Shown piece by piece: positions 48,662-58,090 of a stretch of DNA of 64,000 nt. The stretch is from assembly GCF_001014645.1 (NCBI RefSeq), contig NZ_LASZ01000002.1, positions 124,001 to 188,000 on the forward strand. The letters run 5' to 3'. The DNA is from Luteimonas sp. FCS-9 (GTDB taxonomy: Bacteria; Pseudomonadota; Gammaproteobacteria; Xanthomonadales; Xanthomonadaceae). The notes beneath the pieces are model-generated. The model made no database searches and was not told the origin of the DNA. It saw only the letters and a program-made list of their open reading frames with translations. The translations under genes and the position numbers were made by a program. How positions within the stretch are numbered: the first letter of the stretch is position 1; each line of letters begins with the position of its first letter.

Positions 48662-49795
48662 CTAGGCCGCCGTGCCGTCGCCGATCCCGAGTGCGGCCTG
48701 GACGCGGTCGGCCAGGGCCGACGCGGCATCCGGGCGCCCGAGCGCCAGGGCGGCACGCGCGGCCGCGGGCAGCACGGTCGGCGATGCGAATGCGTCCACG
48801 AGCAATGCGGCCAGGCGCTCCGCAGTTAGCTCGGGCTCGGGCACGCACCAGCCCACGCCCGCGGCCGCGAGCGCCTCCGCGTTGCGGCGCTGCTCGTCGC
48901 GCGAGCCGCCCTGCGGGATCGGCACCATGACCGCCGGACGCCCGACGGTCAGCAGATCGGCCGCGGTCGTCGCGCCGGCTCGGGTGACGACCAGGTGCGC
49001 GTCGCGCAACCGCGCGCCCATGTCGTCGAAGAACGGGCGCACGGTCGCCTCGATGCCGGCCGTGCGCAATGCGGTCTCGACCTCGCCGGCCGCCCCGCCC
49101 TTCATCTGCAGCGAGACCTGCAACCGCCGGCGAAGGGCATCGGGCAGTTGCAGCAGCGCCGGCGGCACGACCTCGCCGAACACGCGCGCGCTCTGGCTGC
49201 CGCCCACGACCAGCAGCCGCAGCGGCGCGTCGCCGCCGAGCGCGGGGTAGTCGCCGCGCGCGTCGAGGATCGCGGCGCGCACCGGGTTGCCGGTGTCGAC
49301 GACGCGCGCCGGATCGAACCCGTCGAGCCCCGCGGTCGCGGGGAACGAGGTCGCCACGCCGTCGGCCAGCCGCAGCAGCTTCTGGTTGGCCAGGCTCAGC
49401 CGCGCGCCCTGCTCGTGCAGCAGCAGCGGCTTGCCGAGGCTCCTGGCCGCGAGCGCCGGGGCGAAGCTCGGGTAGCCGCCGAAGCCGACCAGCACGCCGA
49501 CGCCGCGGCGGCGCATGTCGGTGCGCGCCTGCCAGGCCGCGCGCAGGATCGTCAGCCCGGCGGCGAGCTTGCCGCGCAGCCCGCCTTCGAGACTGCGCGC
49601 GGGCAGCACCACGTGGTCGAGCCCGGCCAGCGCCTGGGTGTAGGCCGCGCCGCGGCGCTCGGTGTAGATCACCACCGGATGCCCGCGCCGCTGCAGCTCC
49701 CGCGCCAGGGCCTCGGCCGGGAACAGGTGGCCCCCGGTGCCGCCTGCGGCGCAGGCGACGGCGGGAAGCGAGAAACGGGCGACAGGCGGGGACAT
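48662..49795 (-). CDS. murG: MurG-like UDP-GlcNAc:lipid I glycosyltransferase outside the dcw cluster
   Basis: 377 residues. GT28 N-terminal domain with AGGTGGHLFPAEALARELQRRGH and FGGYPSFAPALAA; C-terminal UDP-GlcNAc domain with VVGGSQSARVFGEVVPPALL, VTRAGATTAADLLTVGRPAVMVPIP and DEQRRNAEAL. MurG adds GlcNAc to lipid I to make lipid II at the inner membrane. The glycine loop HLFPAEALA and the GGSQ-ARVF-VVPP block resemble alphaproteobacterial MurG rather than the HVFPGLAVA form usual in gammaproteobacteria. The usual HEQN motif reads HEQG. No fts/mur neighbours are present, so it may be a second, transferred copy. It is divergent from a CoA-transferase gene and ends in a strong terminator. 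Confidence 0.85.
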   Translation of the reverse strand: MSPPVARFSLPAVACAAGGTGGHLFPAEALARELQRRGHPVVIYTERRGAAYTQALAGLDHVVLPARSLEGGLRGKLAAGLTILRAAWQARTDMRRRGVGVLVGFGGYPSFAPALAARSLGKPLLLHEQGARLSLANQKLLRLADGVATSFPATAGLDGFDPARVVDTGNPVRAAILDARGDYPALGGDAPLRLLVVGGSQSARVFGEVVPPALLQLPDALRRRLQVSLQMKGGAAGEVETALRTAGIEATVRPFFDDMGARLRDAHLVVTRAGATTAADLLTVGRPAVMVPIPQGGSRDEQRRNAEALAAAGVGWCVPEPELTAERLAALLVDAFASPTVLPAAARAALALGRPDAASALADRVQAALGIGDGTAA

Positions 49796-49911
49796 GGCGG
49801 ATCCGGGCGCGAACGGGGGGCACGACTATAGCGAGCGCGCGCCGGCGCATCGCCCCTGCACGATCCATCCGCCCACGCGATAATCGCCGCTTCCGTCCCC
49901 TCGTGCCCGCC

Positions 49912-51432
49912 ATGACCGAAGACCGTATCCGCCACGCCGGCCTGCGCAGCCGCATCGTCACGCCCGAACAGGCCGCCGCGCTGATCGAGCCGGGCCAGAC
50001 CGTCGCGATGAGCGGCTTCACCGGCTCGGGCTATCCCAAGGCGGTGCCGGTGGCGCTGGCCGCGCGCATCGAGCAGGTCCACGCGGCGGGGCAGCCGTTC
50101 CAGATCCGGTTGCTGACCGGCGCCTCGACCGCGCCCGAGCTCGACGGCGCGCTGGCCAAGGTCGACGGCATCGCGCTGCGCCTGCCGTTCCAGAGCGACC
50201 CCGAGGCCCGCCGGCGCATCAACGACGGCACGCTGGCCTACATCGACGCGCACCTGAGCCACGTCGCCCAGCACGCGTGGTTCGGCTTCTACGGCGACAT
50301 CGACGTGGCGGTGATCGAGGCGGTGGCGATCCGCGAGGACGGCACGATCGTGCCGTCGACCTCGGTCGGCAACAGCAAGACCTGGCTCGACCTGGCCAAG
50401 CGCGTGATCGTGGAGGTCAACGACGCGCAGCCGCTCGCGCTCGAGGGCATGCACGACATCTACTACGGCACCGCATTGCCGCCGCAGCGGCGCCCCATCC
50501 CGCTCGAGCACGCCGACGACCGCATCGGCGACACCGCGCTGCGCTGCGACCCGGACAAGATCGTGGCGATCGTGCGCACCGCGGCCCCCGACCGCAACAG
50601 CCCGTTCAATCCGCCCGACGAGGCGAGCCAGCGCATCGCCGCGTTCCTGGTCGAGTTCCTGCAGCACGAAGTCGCCAAGGGCCGGCTGCCCAAGGGCCTG
50701 CTGCCGCTGCAGTCGGGCGTGGGCAACATCCCCAACGCGGTGCTCGCGAACCTGGCCGACAGCGGCTTCCGCGACCTGACCGCGTTCACCGAGGTCATCC
50801 AGGACGGCATGCTCGACCTGCTCGAATCGGGCGTGCTGCGCAGCGCCTCGTGCACGGGCTTCGCGCTGAGCCCGGAGGCCAGCCTGCGCTTCGAGGCCAA
50901 CATCGGCTTCTTCCGCGAGCGCATCGTGCTGCGCACCCAGGAGATCTCCAACCATCCCGAACTCGTGCGCCGCCTGGGCTGCATCGGCATGAACGGCATG
51001 GTCGAGGTCGACCTCTACGGCAACGTCAACTCGACCCACATCATGGGCAGCCGGATGCAGAACGGCATCGGCGGCTCGGGCGACTTCGCGCGCAACGGCT
51101 TCCTGTCGATCTTCATGAGCCCGAGCACCGCCAAGGGCGGCACGATCTCCTCGATCGTGCCGATGGTCAGCCATGTCGACCACACCGAGCACGATGTCTC
51201 GATCGTCGTCACCGAGCACGGCCTGGCCGACCTGCGCGGCCTGTCGCCCAAGCAGCGCGCGCGCGTGCTGATCGACCGCTGCGCGCATCCGCTCTACCGC
51301 GACGCGCTGGAGGACTACTTCGCGCGCGCGCTGCGCGAGAGCTACGGCAAGCACACGCCGCACCTGCTGCCCGAGGCGCTGTCATGGCACCAGCGCTGGC
51401 TCGACACCGGCGACATGCGCGCGGTGCGCTGA
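49912..51432 (+). CDS. Acetyl-CoA hydrolase / succinyl-CoA:acetate CoA-transferase family protein
   Basis: 506 residues. Start MTEDRIRHAGLRSRIVTPEQAAALIEPGQTVAMSGFTGSGYPKAVP is typical of the family. The CoA loop is G-x-G-x-x-P-x-A in SGVGNIPNAVLANL and the catalytic Glu lies in the following FTEVIQDGML segment. The C-terminal block is VTEHGLADLRGLSPKQRA. Members move CoA between succinate or propionate and acetate, so it probably supports acetate use. Which donor is preferred cannot be read from sequence. Confidence 0.92.
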   Translation: MTEDRIRHAGLRSRIVTPEQAAALIEPGQTVAMSGFTGSGYPKAVPVALAARIEQVHAAGQPFQIRLLTGASTAPELDGALAKVDGIALRLPFQSDPEARRRINDGTLAYIDAHLSHVAQHAWFGFYGDIDVAVIEAVAIREDGTIVPSTSVGNSKTWLDLAKRVIVEVNDAQPLALEGMHDIYYGTALPPQRRPIPLEHADDRIGDTALRCDPDKIVAIVRTAAPDRNSPFNPPDEASQRIAAFLVEFLQHEVAKGRLPKGLLPLQSGVGNIPNAVLANLADSGFRDLTAFTEVIQDGMLDLLESGVLRSASCTGFALSPEASLRFEANIGFFRERIVLRTQEISNHPELVRRLGCIGMNGMVEVDLYGNVNSTHIMGSRMQNGIGGSGDFARNGFLSIFMSPSTAKGGTISSIVPMVSHVDHTEHDVSIVVTEHGLADLRGLSPKQRARVLIDRCAHPLYRDALEDYFARALRESYGKHTPHLLPEALSWHQRWLDTGDMRAVR

Positions 51433-51469
51433 GCCGGCGGTCGCGCGGCCGGACGGACGCGGCGCGAGG

Positions 51470-51736
51470 TCAGACCTCGGGCTGCGCCTGCAGCCAGGCC
51501 AGCTTGCGCGCGCGCGGCTGACGCTTGAGCTGCCATTCGGCGCGCGAGGCGCTGGCGCGGTCGGCGTAGGGCCGGCTGGCGAGGACCCGCAGCGGCGGAT
51601 GCGCGCGCGTGTACTTCGCGCCGCGACCGGCCGCATGCGCTTCGAACCGCGCGTCGAGATCGTTGGTGATGCCGGCGTACCAGTTGCCGTCCCGGCATTC
51701 GAGCAGGTAGAGGTACCAGGGGCGCGCAGCGGTCAT
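51470..51736 (-). CDS. Small GIY-YIG nuclease-domain protein (UPF0213/YhbQ-like)
   Basis: 88 residues, a single GIY-YIG domain: [28 protein letters not shown]. The motif reads LYLLEC...WYAGIT, followed by catalytic Arg (DLDARF), Tyr in AKYTRAHPP, and Glu in SRAEWQLK. Stand-alone proteins of this size cut DNA in some cases but have no settled role. Start ATG 51736; the open frame continues upstream through the neighbouring flavoprotein gene in another reading frame and is not used. Confidence 0.88.
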   Translation of the reverse strand: MTAARPWYLYLLECRDGNWYAGITNDLDARFEAHAAGRGAKYTRAHPPLRVLASRPYADRASASRAEWQLKRQPRARKLAWLQAQPEV

Positions 51737-51768
51737 CGCGGGATGATCGGCGCCCGCGCGCGCAGGCG

Positions 51769-52980
51769 TCAATCCACGCGATCGAACGCGAACAGCCGGG
51801 CCAGCGGATGCCGGCGGCGCTCGATCCCCGCGCGCAGCAGGCCGGCGCCGAGCATCGAGTAGGTGATGCCGTTGCCGCCGTAGGCCATCGCGTAGTGCAC
51901 GCGCGGCCCGGTGGCCGGGTGCGGACCGAAGAACGGGAGCCCGTCGTCGGTCTCGGCGAACGTGCCGGCCCAGGCGAACGTCGGCTGCAGATCGAGCTCC
52001 GGCCACAACGCGTGGACGCGCTTCATCAGCCGCCGTGCCTTCTTGTCCACGCGCGCATCGCGGCGGGCCGGCACGTCGATGTCGTCGTCCTCGCCGCCGA
52101 TCAACAGCCGGCGGTCGCCGGTGGTGCGCAGGTACAGGTACGGCCGCGCGGTTTCCCAGACCAGCAGCCGCGCGAGCCGCTCGGGCAGGTCGTCGTCCAG
52201 CGGGTCGGTGACGAAGGCATAGCTGCTGCGGTTGCGCGCCACGCGCCGCGGCAGCCAGTGCTGGCTGGCGTAGCCCGCGGCCACGACGACGTGGCGGGCC
52301 CGCACCCGCGCGCCCGCTTCGGTCGTGGCGACCACGTCGCGGCTGCGCGCCTGCAGGTCGACGATCGTGCTGCGGTCGAAGACGCCCGCCCCGCGCCGAG
52401 CCAGCCGCGCCAGCAGTCGCGAGGCGAAGCGGTAGGGATCGACCTGCGCGGCCTGCGCACTGAGCAGCGCGGCCGGCGCCTCGAAGCCGTAGCGCGCCTG
52501 CACCGACGGCCCGTCGAGGTACTCGACGTCGAACCCGTGCCGCCGGCGCGCGAGGTACTCGTCCTGCAGCGCCGACACGTCGCGCCGCCGGCTGGCGTAG
52601 TAGAGGCTGCCGGTGCGCTCGAAGTCGACGTCGCGCACGTCGCGGGCGACGCCGGCAAGCAGGTCGATCGCCTCGCCGCAGGCGCGGTAGGCCAGCGCCG
52701 CGGCGTCCTCGCCGTAGCGCCGTGCCAGGTCCACCAGGTGGGTGTCGATCTCGTACTGCAGCAGCGCGGTGCTCGCCGAACTGCTGCCCCAGGCGACGTC
52801 GCGTTGCTCGACCACGACGACCTCGTGGCCGTGAGCGGCCAGCTCGTCGGCGATCAGCGCGCCGGTGATGCCGCCGCCGATCACCAGCACGTCGCACCGC
52901 AGGTCCTCGTCCAGCTTCGGGAACGCGTGCATCAGGCCGTTGCGGACGGCCCAGAACGGATAGCCGCTCTTGAGATCCAT
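51769..52980 (-). CDS. FAD-dependent oxidoreductase (DadA/glycine-oxidase superfamily)
   Basis: 403 residues. N-terminal FAD motif [30 protein letters not shown], then [14 protein letters not shown] as in OrdL/PuuB-like enzymes. The substrate domain holds [23 protein letters not shown] and [14 protein letters not shown], and the C-terminal flavin contact is [20 protein letters not shown]. Enzymes of this type oxidise secondary or D-amino acids or polyamine derivatives. The substrate is not deducible. It is divergent from the HI0933-like flavoprotein. Confidence 0.88.
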   Translation of the reverse strand: MDLKSGYPFWAVRNGLMHAFPKLDEDLRCDVLVIGGGITGALIADELAAHGHEVVVVEQRDVAWGSSSASTALLQYEIDTHLVDLARRYGEDAAALAYRACGEAIDLLAGVARDVRDVDFERTGSLYYASRRRDVSALQDEYLARRRHGFDVEYLDGPSVQARYGFEAPAALLSAQAAQVDPYRFASRLLARLARRGAGVFDRSTIVDLQARSRDVVATTEAGARVRARHVVVAAGYASQHWLPRRVARNRSSYAFVTDPLDDDLPERLARLLVWETARPYLYLRTTGDRRLLIGGEDDDIDVPARRDARVDKKARRLMKRVHALWPELDLQPTFAWAGTFAETDDGLPFFGPHPATGPRVHYAMAYGGNGITYSMLGAGLLRAGIERRRHPLARLFAFDRVD

Positions 52981-53142
52981 GGCATCGCCACCGGGGAAGA
53001 TGGCGCAGCCTATTCATCGCCATGTGAGTGCGGCGCGGAGGACGTGCCGGTCGGCCGCGTCGCTCCACGGCGCGGGCGCTCGCGAGGCAGTGCGGCCGCG
53101 GACCGCCTAGACTGCGCCCCCGTCCTCGCCGCGCCCGACCCG

Positions 53143-54351
53143 ATGTCCGACCCCGCTCCCGCCCCGCCGCCCCGCCAGGACCCGGACGTGATCGTGCTGG
53201 GCGCCGGCGCGGCCGGACTGATGGCGGCGATCGCGGCCGGACGGCGCGGCCGACGCGTCCTGGTGCTCGACCACGCCAACAAGGTCGGCAAGAAGATCCT
53301 GATGTCGGGCGGCGGCCACTGCAATTTCACCAATACCGGCACCACGCCGGCGCAGTACCTGTCGTCGAATCCGCATTTCTGCAAGTCCGCGCTCGCCCGC
53401 TACACGCCGCAGGACTTCATCGAACTGGTCGACCGCCATGGCATCGCCTGGCACGAGAAGGAGCTGGGCCAGTTGTTCTGCGACGGCTCCTCCAAGCAGA
53501 TCGTGCGCCTGCTGCTCGACGAGGCGCAGGCGGTCGGCGTGCAGGTCCGCACGCATTGCGCGGTGCAGCTGCCGCGGGCGGTCGACGGCGGCTTCCGGCT
53601 CGAGACCGCGATCGGCACGCTGCACTGCGCGTCCTTGATCGTGGCGACCGGCGGGCTGTCGATCCCGAGCCTGGGCGCGAGCGGGTTCGGCTACGAGATC
53701 GCGCGCGCGTTCGGTCACTCGATGCTGCCCACGCGCGCCGGACTGGTGCCGCTGACCCTCAGCGGCAAGCACCAGGAACGGCTGGCCGCGCTGTCGGGCG
53801 TCGCGCTCGACGTCGAGGCCGGCTGCAACGGCGCCGCGTTCCGCAACCGCATGCTGATCACCCACCGCGGCCTCAGCGGGCCGGCGATCCTGCAAATTTC
53901 CTCGTACTGGCAGCCCGGCGACGACCTGCGCCTGGACCTGCTGCCGGGCCGCGACGCGCTGGCCTGGCTGCAGGCGCAGCAGTCCGAGCGCCCGGCGGCC
54001 GAACTGCGGACCGTGCTCGCCGACGTGATGCCGCGCCGCTTCGCGCAGCGGCTGTGCGAGGTGTGGCTGGCGAGCCGGCCGATGCGCCAGTACACGCCGG
54101 CGCAACTGCACGACACCGCGGCGCTGCTGCAGGCCTGGCCGCTGGTCGCCAGCGGTACCGAAGGCTATCGCACGGCGGAGGTCACGCTCGGCGGCGTCGA
54201 CACCGACGCGGTGTCCTCGCGCACCCTTGAATCGCGGCACGCGCCGGGGCTGTACTTCGTCGGCGAGGTGCTCGACGTGACCGGGTGGCTGGGCGGCTAC
54301 AACTTCCAGTGGGCATGGGCCTCGGGGATGGCGGCCGGCGAGGCGGCGTGA
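53143..54351 (+). CDS. HI0933/BaiN-family NAD(P)/FAD-dependent oxidoreductase
   Basis: 402 residues. Starts with [50 protein letters not shown]; the K-K-I-L-x-S-G-G-G-R/H-C-N-x-T-N block is the family hallmark. C-terminal FAD block [28 protein letters not shown]. Function in most members is unknown. ATG 53143 is chosen from the family start; the frame extends upstream across the divergent neighbour. Confidence 0.92.
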   Translation: MSDPAPAPPPRQDPDVIVLGAGAAGLMAAIAAGRRGRRVLVLDHANKVGKKILMSGGGHCNFTNTGTTPAQYLSSNPHFCKSALARYTPQDFIELVDRHGIAWHEKELGQLFCDGSSKQIVRLLLDEAQAVGVQVRTHCAVQLPRAVDGGFRLETAIGTLHCASLIVATGGLSIPSLGASGFGYEIARAFGHSMLPTRAGLVPLTLSGKHQERLAALSGVALDVEAGCNGAAFRNRMLITHRGLSGPAILQISSYWQPGDDLRLDLLPGRDALAWLQAQQSERPAAELRTVLADVMPRRFAQRLCEVWLASRPMRQYTPAQLHDTAALLQAWPLVASGTEGYRTAEVTLGGVDTDAVSSRTLESRHAPGLYFVGEVLDVTGWLGGYNFQWAWASGMAAGEAA

Positions 54352-54381
54352 TTCGGGTGCGCGACACTCCGAGCCGACCCG

Positions 54382-54486
54382 TCGCGCGCGAGCGCGCGCC
54401 TACAGCAGCGCGCCAATCCCTGTAGGAGCGGCCTTGGCCGCGAGGGCATCCCCGGGGCAGCCCATCGCGCGCGAGCGCGCGCCTAC
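54382..54486. repeat. Cluster of three GTAG-type REP hairpins
   Basis: 54382-54403 and 54465-54486 are identical 22-mers, in reverse complement GTAG followed by GCGCGCGCTCGCGCGCGA. Between them, 54422-54443 carries GTAGGAGCGGCCTTGGCCGCGA in the forward orientation. All fit the GTAG + hairpin REP class of Pseudomonas/Stenotrophomonas, normally moved by RAYT (TnpA-REP) transposases. No RAYT gene is in the window. They lie between two convergent genes, a common REP location. Confidence 0.85.
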
Positions 54487-54501
54487 GCAGGACCTCGCCG
54501 C

Positions 54502-55575
54502 TCAGGCGGCCTGCGCGGCCTCGCGCGTGCGACGCGCGCGCACCGCGTCGGCCAGCCGGTCGAGCACGTCGACCGTGGTCGCCCAGTCAATACAGCCGTC
54601 GGTGATGCTCTGGCCGTAGGTCAGCGGCCGGCCGGACGTCAGCGCCTGCTTGCCGGCGACCAGGTGGCTTTCGATCATCGCGCCGACGATGCGCCGCTCG
54701 CCGCCCTCGATCCGACGCGCGATGTCGGCGATCACACCGGGCTGGTTGTCGGGGTTCTTGCCGCTGTTGGCGTGGCTGGCGTCGACCATCAGCGCCGGAC
54801 GCAGGCCGCCGGCGGCGAGCACCTGCGCCGCGGCGTCCACGCTCGCCGCGTCGTAGTTGGGCTGCGCGCCGCCGCGCAGGATGACGTGGCAATCGGGATT
54901 GCCGGCGGTCGCGGCGACCGCGCAGCGGCCGTCCTTGCCCACGGCGAGGAAATGGTGGGGGTGCGAGGCCGCGCCGACCGCGTCGACCGCGATGCGCACG
55001 TCGCCGCCGGTGCCGTTCTTGAAGCCGACCGGGCACGACAGCCCGGACGCCATTTCGCGATGCACCTGGCTCTCGGTCGTGCGCGCGCCGATCGCGCCCC
55101 AGGCGACCAGGTCGGCCAGGTACTGCGGGCTGATGATGTCGAGGAATTCCACGCCGGCCGGCAACCCCAGCGCGTTGACGTCGCGCAGCAGCCCGCGCGC
55201 CAGCCGCAGGCCGCGGTCGATGCGGAAGCTGCCGTCGAGATCCGGGTCGTTGATCAGCCCCTTCCAGCCGATCGTCGTGCGCGGCTTCTCGAAGTACACG
55301 CGCATGACCAGCTCCAGCGCATCGCCGAGCGTGTCGCGCAATGCGCGCAGCCGGCGCGCGTAGTCCATCGCCGCGACCGGGTCGTGGATCGAGCAGGGGC
55401 CGACGACGACGATCAACCGGTCGTCATGGCCGTGCAGGATGGCGTGGCAGGCCGCGCGCGCGCCGGCGACGGTGGCGGACATCGCCTCGTCGCACGGCAG
55501 TTCGGCCAGCAGTCGCATCGGCGGCGTCAGCGGCTGCAGGTCGCGGATGCGCAGGTCGTCGGTATCGGGGGGCAT
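54502..55575 (-). CDS. aroG: 3-deoxy-D-arabino-heptulosonate 7-phosphate synthase (class I, AroG type)
   Basis: 357 residues from ATG 55575. AGGA lies nine bases before it, while the in-frame ATG at 55584 touches the AGGA directly. Family blocks: VVVGPCSIHDPVAAMDYARRL, RVYFEKPRTTIGWKGLINDPDLDGSF, PVGFKNGTGGD, VDASHANSGKNPDNQ, and GAMIESHLVAGKQ, which include metal ligands Cys, His, Glu and Asp. It catalyses the first shikimate step from PEP and erythrose 4-phosphate. It is preceded by a leader peptide rich in Phe/Tyr/Trp and an intrinsic terminator, so it is very probably controlled by attenuation. Confidence 0.95.
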   Translation of the reverse strand: MPPDTDDLRIRDLQPLTPPMRLLAELPCDEAMSATVAGARAACHAILHGHDDRLIVVVGPCSIHDPVAAMDYARRLRALRDTLGDALELVMRVYFEKPRTTIGWKGLINDPDLDGSFRIDRGLRLARGLLRDVNALGLPAGVEFLDIISPQYLADLVAWGAIGARTTESQVHREMASGLSCPVGFKNGTGGDVRIAVDAVGAASHPHHFLAVGKDGRCAVAATAGNPDCHVILRGGAQPNYDAASVDAAAQVLAAGGLRPALMVDASHANSGKNPDNQPGVIADIARRIEGGERRIVGAMIESHLVAGKQALTSGRPLTYGQSITDGCIDWATTVDVLDRLADAVRARRTREAAQAA

Positions 55576-55614
55576 CGGGGACATTCCTGGGAAGAGGAGA
55601 AAGGAACGGGCATG

Positions 55615-55644
55615 AAAAAAGCCGCCAGGGTCGCTGGCGGCTTT
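55615..55644 (-). terminator. Attenuator terminator upstream of aroG
   Basis: AAAGCCGCCAG (55634-55644 in transcript order) pairs perfectly with CTGGCGGCTTT over 11 bp (5-base loop), followed by TTTTTTC. It lies between the leader-peptide stop and aroG. Its first arm (with CCGCC) can instead pair with GGCGGTGG inside the leader (55690-55697), which in turn can pair with GCCGCCGCC of the leader Ala codons (55730-55738). This gives the classic 1:2, 2:3, 3:4 set. Confidence 0.85.
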
Positions 55645-55669
55645 CGGGGATGCGTGTGAACCGTGATCG

Positions 55670-55750
55670 TCAGGGTACGCGCAGACCTTCCACCGCCGGG
55701 GGCGTCGGAAACGAATACCAGTAGAAGAAGGCGGCGGCGCGACGGTTCAT
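55670..55750 (-). CDS. aroG leader peptide (26 aa, FFYWYSF run)
   Basis: The 26-codon frame reads MNRRAAAFFYWYSFPTPP and ends GLRVP plus stop. Six of seven consecutive codons (55709-55729) are aromatic: Phe-Phe-Tyr-Trp-Tyr-Ser-Phe. The stop is 25 bases before the terminator's first arm. Ribosome stalling at these codons during aromatic amino acid shortage should favour the antiterminator and raise aroG expression, as in trp/phe leaders. The responding amino acid may be any of the three. Confidence 0.85.
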   Translation of the reverse strand: MNRRAAAFFYWYSFPTPPAVEGLRVP

Positions 55751-55818
55751 GCGGGCATTGATACCACGTCGATCGCGGCGATGCGACCGTTGCATCTGCG
55801 ACGATTCGCCGGCCGGCC

Positions 55819-58011
55819 TCACCTGGGCAGCAGCGGCGGCCGCCCCTCGTACCAGTCCCGGGCGCCCGCGATGTGCAGCGTGCGCTCGCCGTCCTGCAGT
55901 TCCACGCCCAGGCCCAGGATCCCCCAGCGCGCGTACAGATCGCCATGGGGCCGCCCGTCGGCGATCCGCAGGCGCGCCTGCAGGTCGACGCGGTCGTTGC
56001 GCGCCGCGATGCGGTCGAACACCAGTTCGTTGCCGCGCACGCGCAGGTCGCCGGTCGCGTGCACCTGCCCGGCGTCGACGAGGTTGCCGATCCAGCGCGG
56101 CAGCACGCGGCGTTCGGCGAACAGGCCCAGCAGCACGCTGACGTCGCGCATGTCGACGCGGCCGCGGCCGCTCACCTCGAATGGCTCGCGCCAGTCGAGC
56201 GTGCCCTGCTCGAGCGCCAGGCGCGCCCACCACGGCGGCGCCTGCGTGCGCGACGCCTCCTCGAGCCGCACGCCGTCCAGCGTCACGGCCAGCGCGTCGA
56301 TCGTGTAGCGCCGGCCGACCTTCTGCATGCGCGTGAGCCGGCTGTCGAGCGCGACGTCGCCGGTCAGCCGCGACGGCCCCAGCGCCAGACGGACACCGCG
56401 CCCGCGCACCTGCATGCGCCCGCTCGCCATCTCGCCGGCGTTGTCCAGCCGCAGGTCGCCGCTCGCCTGCCCGCTGCCGCCCAGCAGCCGGGCGCTGTCG
56501 CCGGGCAGGTAGCGGTTGAAGCTGCGCAGGTCGGGCACCTGGGCATCCTCGAAGCGCAGCCGCGCGTCGAGGTGTTCGTGGAACTCGGCCAGCGGCCCGG
56601 TCGCGGCCAGGTCCAGGCGCAGGTCGCGTCCCTCGAGGTCGATGCGGGCAGGCGTGGCCTCGGGCGCCAGCGTGAAGCGGTCCATCGCGATCGCGATCGT
56701 GGTGCGCGGCTCGCCGCCATCGGCCTCATCCAGCCGCATCGCGGCGTGCGCCGCGCCCTCGAACCGGTTGTCGAGCACGCGGGCGCGCAGGCGCGCATCG
56801 CGCACGTCGATCCGGCTGCCCGCCCGCAGCCGGCCCTGCTGCAGCGCCAGCGCGGCGTCGAGATCGGCGCGGCCGTCGAAGGCGAGCCAGTCGACGTCGT
56901 CGAGCATGAGGTCGATCCAGCGCAGCGGCACCGCCGGCCACTGCGTCTCGACGGTGCCGGCCACCGCCCGCACCGGGCGCAGCCAGTCGTCCGGGCCGAG
57001 CCGGCGGTCGTCGACGCGCAGGTCGGCGCGTAGCCAGGGCGCCCCGGCCGCAGGCGCGGGAACCCGGGCCGCGAACGCGATCGCATCGGGCGCGGTGCGC
57101 AGCGCGACCCCGAGCGGATGGCGCAGGGCCGTGCCGTCGGCCCCGCGCGAGAACACCGGGGCCGACCAGTCGAGCCGGCTGCCGGGCATCAGCACGCCGC
57201 GCTCGAGGGCGAGGTCGGCGCGCAGATGGCCGGACGTCGCGGCGGCGCCGATCGGCAGCGCATCGTCGTTGCGCGCGACCAGATCGATGCCCGGCGCCGG
57301 CCCGTCGACGCGCATGCGCGCATCGAGCAGCACCAGTTTCTCCGCGCCCTGCGCCTGCTCGCGGATGTGCGCGGGCATCGCGATCTCGAACGTCAGCGCG
57401 CCCTGGCGCAGCAGCGCCACGTCGCCCACGTGCAGCGTCGCATCGGGCATCTCCAGCGTCGAGCGCCCGACCGCCATCGCCCCGCCCTGCAGCTGCTTCT
57501 CGAACACGAAGCGCGCCTTGCCATGGCCGGTCACCCGGGCCTCGTAGAAGTCGAAGCGCAGCAGGCTCGGCGTGGTGATCGCATCGAAGCGCAGCGTCCA
57601 CGGCGCCCGGCCGGGCCGCTTGGTGGTCGGCATGTCGTCCGGCGTGCGCGCCACGTGTACCGACACGTCGCGTGCGCGGATCGTGCCGAACGCGACCTCG
57701 CGCCACAGCAACGGCAGCAGCTTGATCCGCCCGTCGGCGCGCGGGCTGGCGACCGTCCAGCGATTCGTCCGCGCATGGCCACCCATCACCACGCCACGTG
57801 CATGGATGTGGCCGGGATACAGGCTCATCGCCCAGGTCCACTGCGCGTGGTAGCGCCCGGGCTTGCGGTTGATGATCCGCTCGCCGAGCGCGCTGTTGAG
57901 GAACATGTTGGCGGCGACGAGGTATACCGCGTAGAGGATCGCGAACGCGAACGCACCACGACGCAGCCCGCGCCGATGCGCGCGGAGCCAGGAGGTGGAC
58001 GCGGTCGTCAT
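55819..58011 (-). CDS. AsmA/DUF748-like large inner-membrane-anchored protein
   Basis: 730 residues. One N-terminal helix (GAFAFAILYAVYLVAANMFLN) anchors a long periplasmic beta-rich body. It has repeated alternating patterns such as GTVETQWPAVPLRWIDLMLDDVDW, LRFEDAQVPDLRSFNRYLPGD and VHATGDLRVRGNELVFDRIAARN, as seen in AsmA-like and DUF748/TamB-like proteins that help move lipids between membranes. I cannot assign a named family firmly. Start ATG 58011 follows from the helix. Its stop is 68 bases before the aroG leader. Confidence 0.65.
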   Translation of the reverse strand: MTTASTSWLRAHRRGLRRGAFAFAILYAVYLVAANMFLNSALGERIINRKPGRYHAQWTWAMSLYPGHIHARGVVMGGHARTNRWTVASPRADGRIKLLPLLWREVAFGTIRARDVSVHVARTPDDMPTTKRPGRAPWTLRFDAITTPSLLRFDFYEARVTGHGKARFVFEKQLQGGAMAVGRSTLEMPDATLHVGDVALLRQGALTFEIAMPAHIREQAQGAEKLVLLDARMRVDGPAPGIDLVARNDDALPIGAAATSGHLRADLALERGVLMPGSRLDWSAPVFSRGADGTALRHPLGVALRTAPDAIAFAARVPAPAAGAPWLRADLRVDDRRLGPDDWLRPVRAVAGTVETQWPAVPLRWIDLMLDDVDWLAFDGRADLDAALALQQGRLRAGSRIDVRDARLRARVLDNRFEGAAHAAMRLDEADGGEPRTTIAIAMDRFTLAPEATPARIDLEGRDLRLDLAATGPLAEFHEHLDARLRFEDAQVPDLRSFNRYLPGDSARLLGGSGQASGDLRLDNAGEMASGRMQVRGRGVRLALGPSRLTGDVALDSRLTRMQKVGRRYTIDALAVTLDGVRLEEASRTQAPPWWARLALEQGTLDWREPFEVSGRGRVDMRDVSVLLGLFAERRVLPRWIGNLVDAGQVHATGDLRVRGNELVFDRIAARNDRVDLQARLRIADGRPHGDLYARWGILGLGVELQDGERTLHIAGARDWYEGRPPLLPR

Positions 58012-58090
58012 GACGACAGCATCGCCGATCGCCGGTGACGACACCGAACACGCCGGGGCCGGCATCGCGCTCGTTGGCCGGACAGGACCG

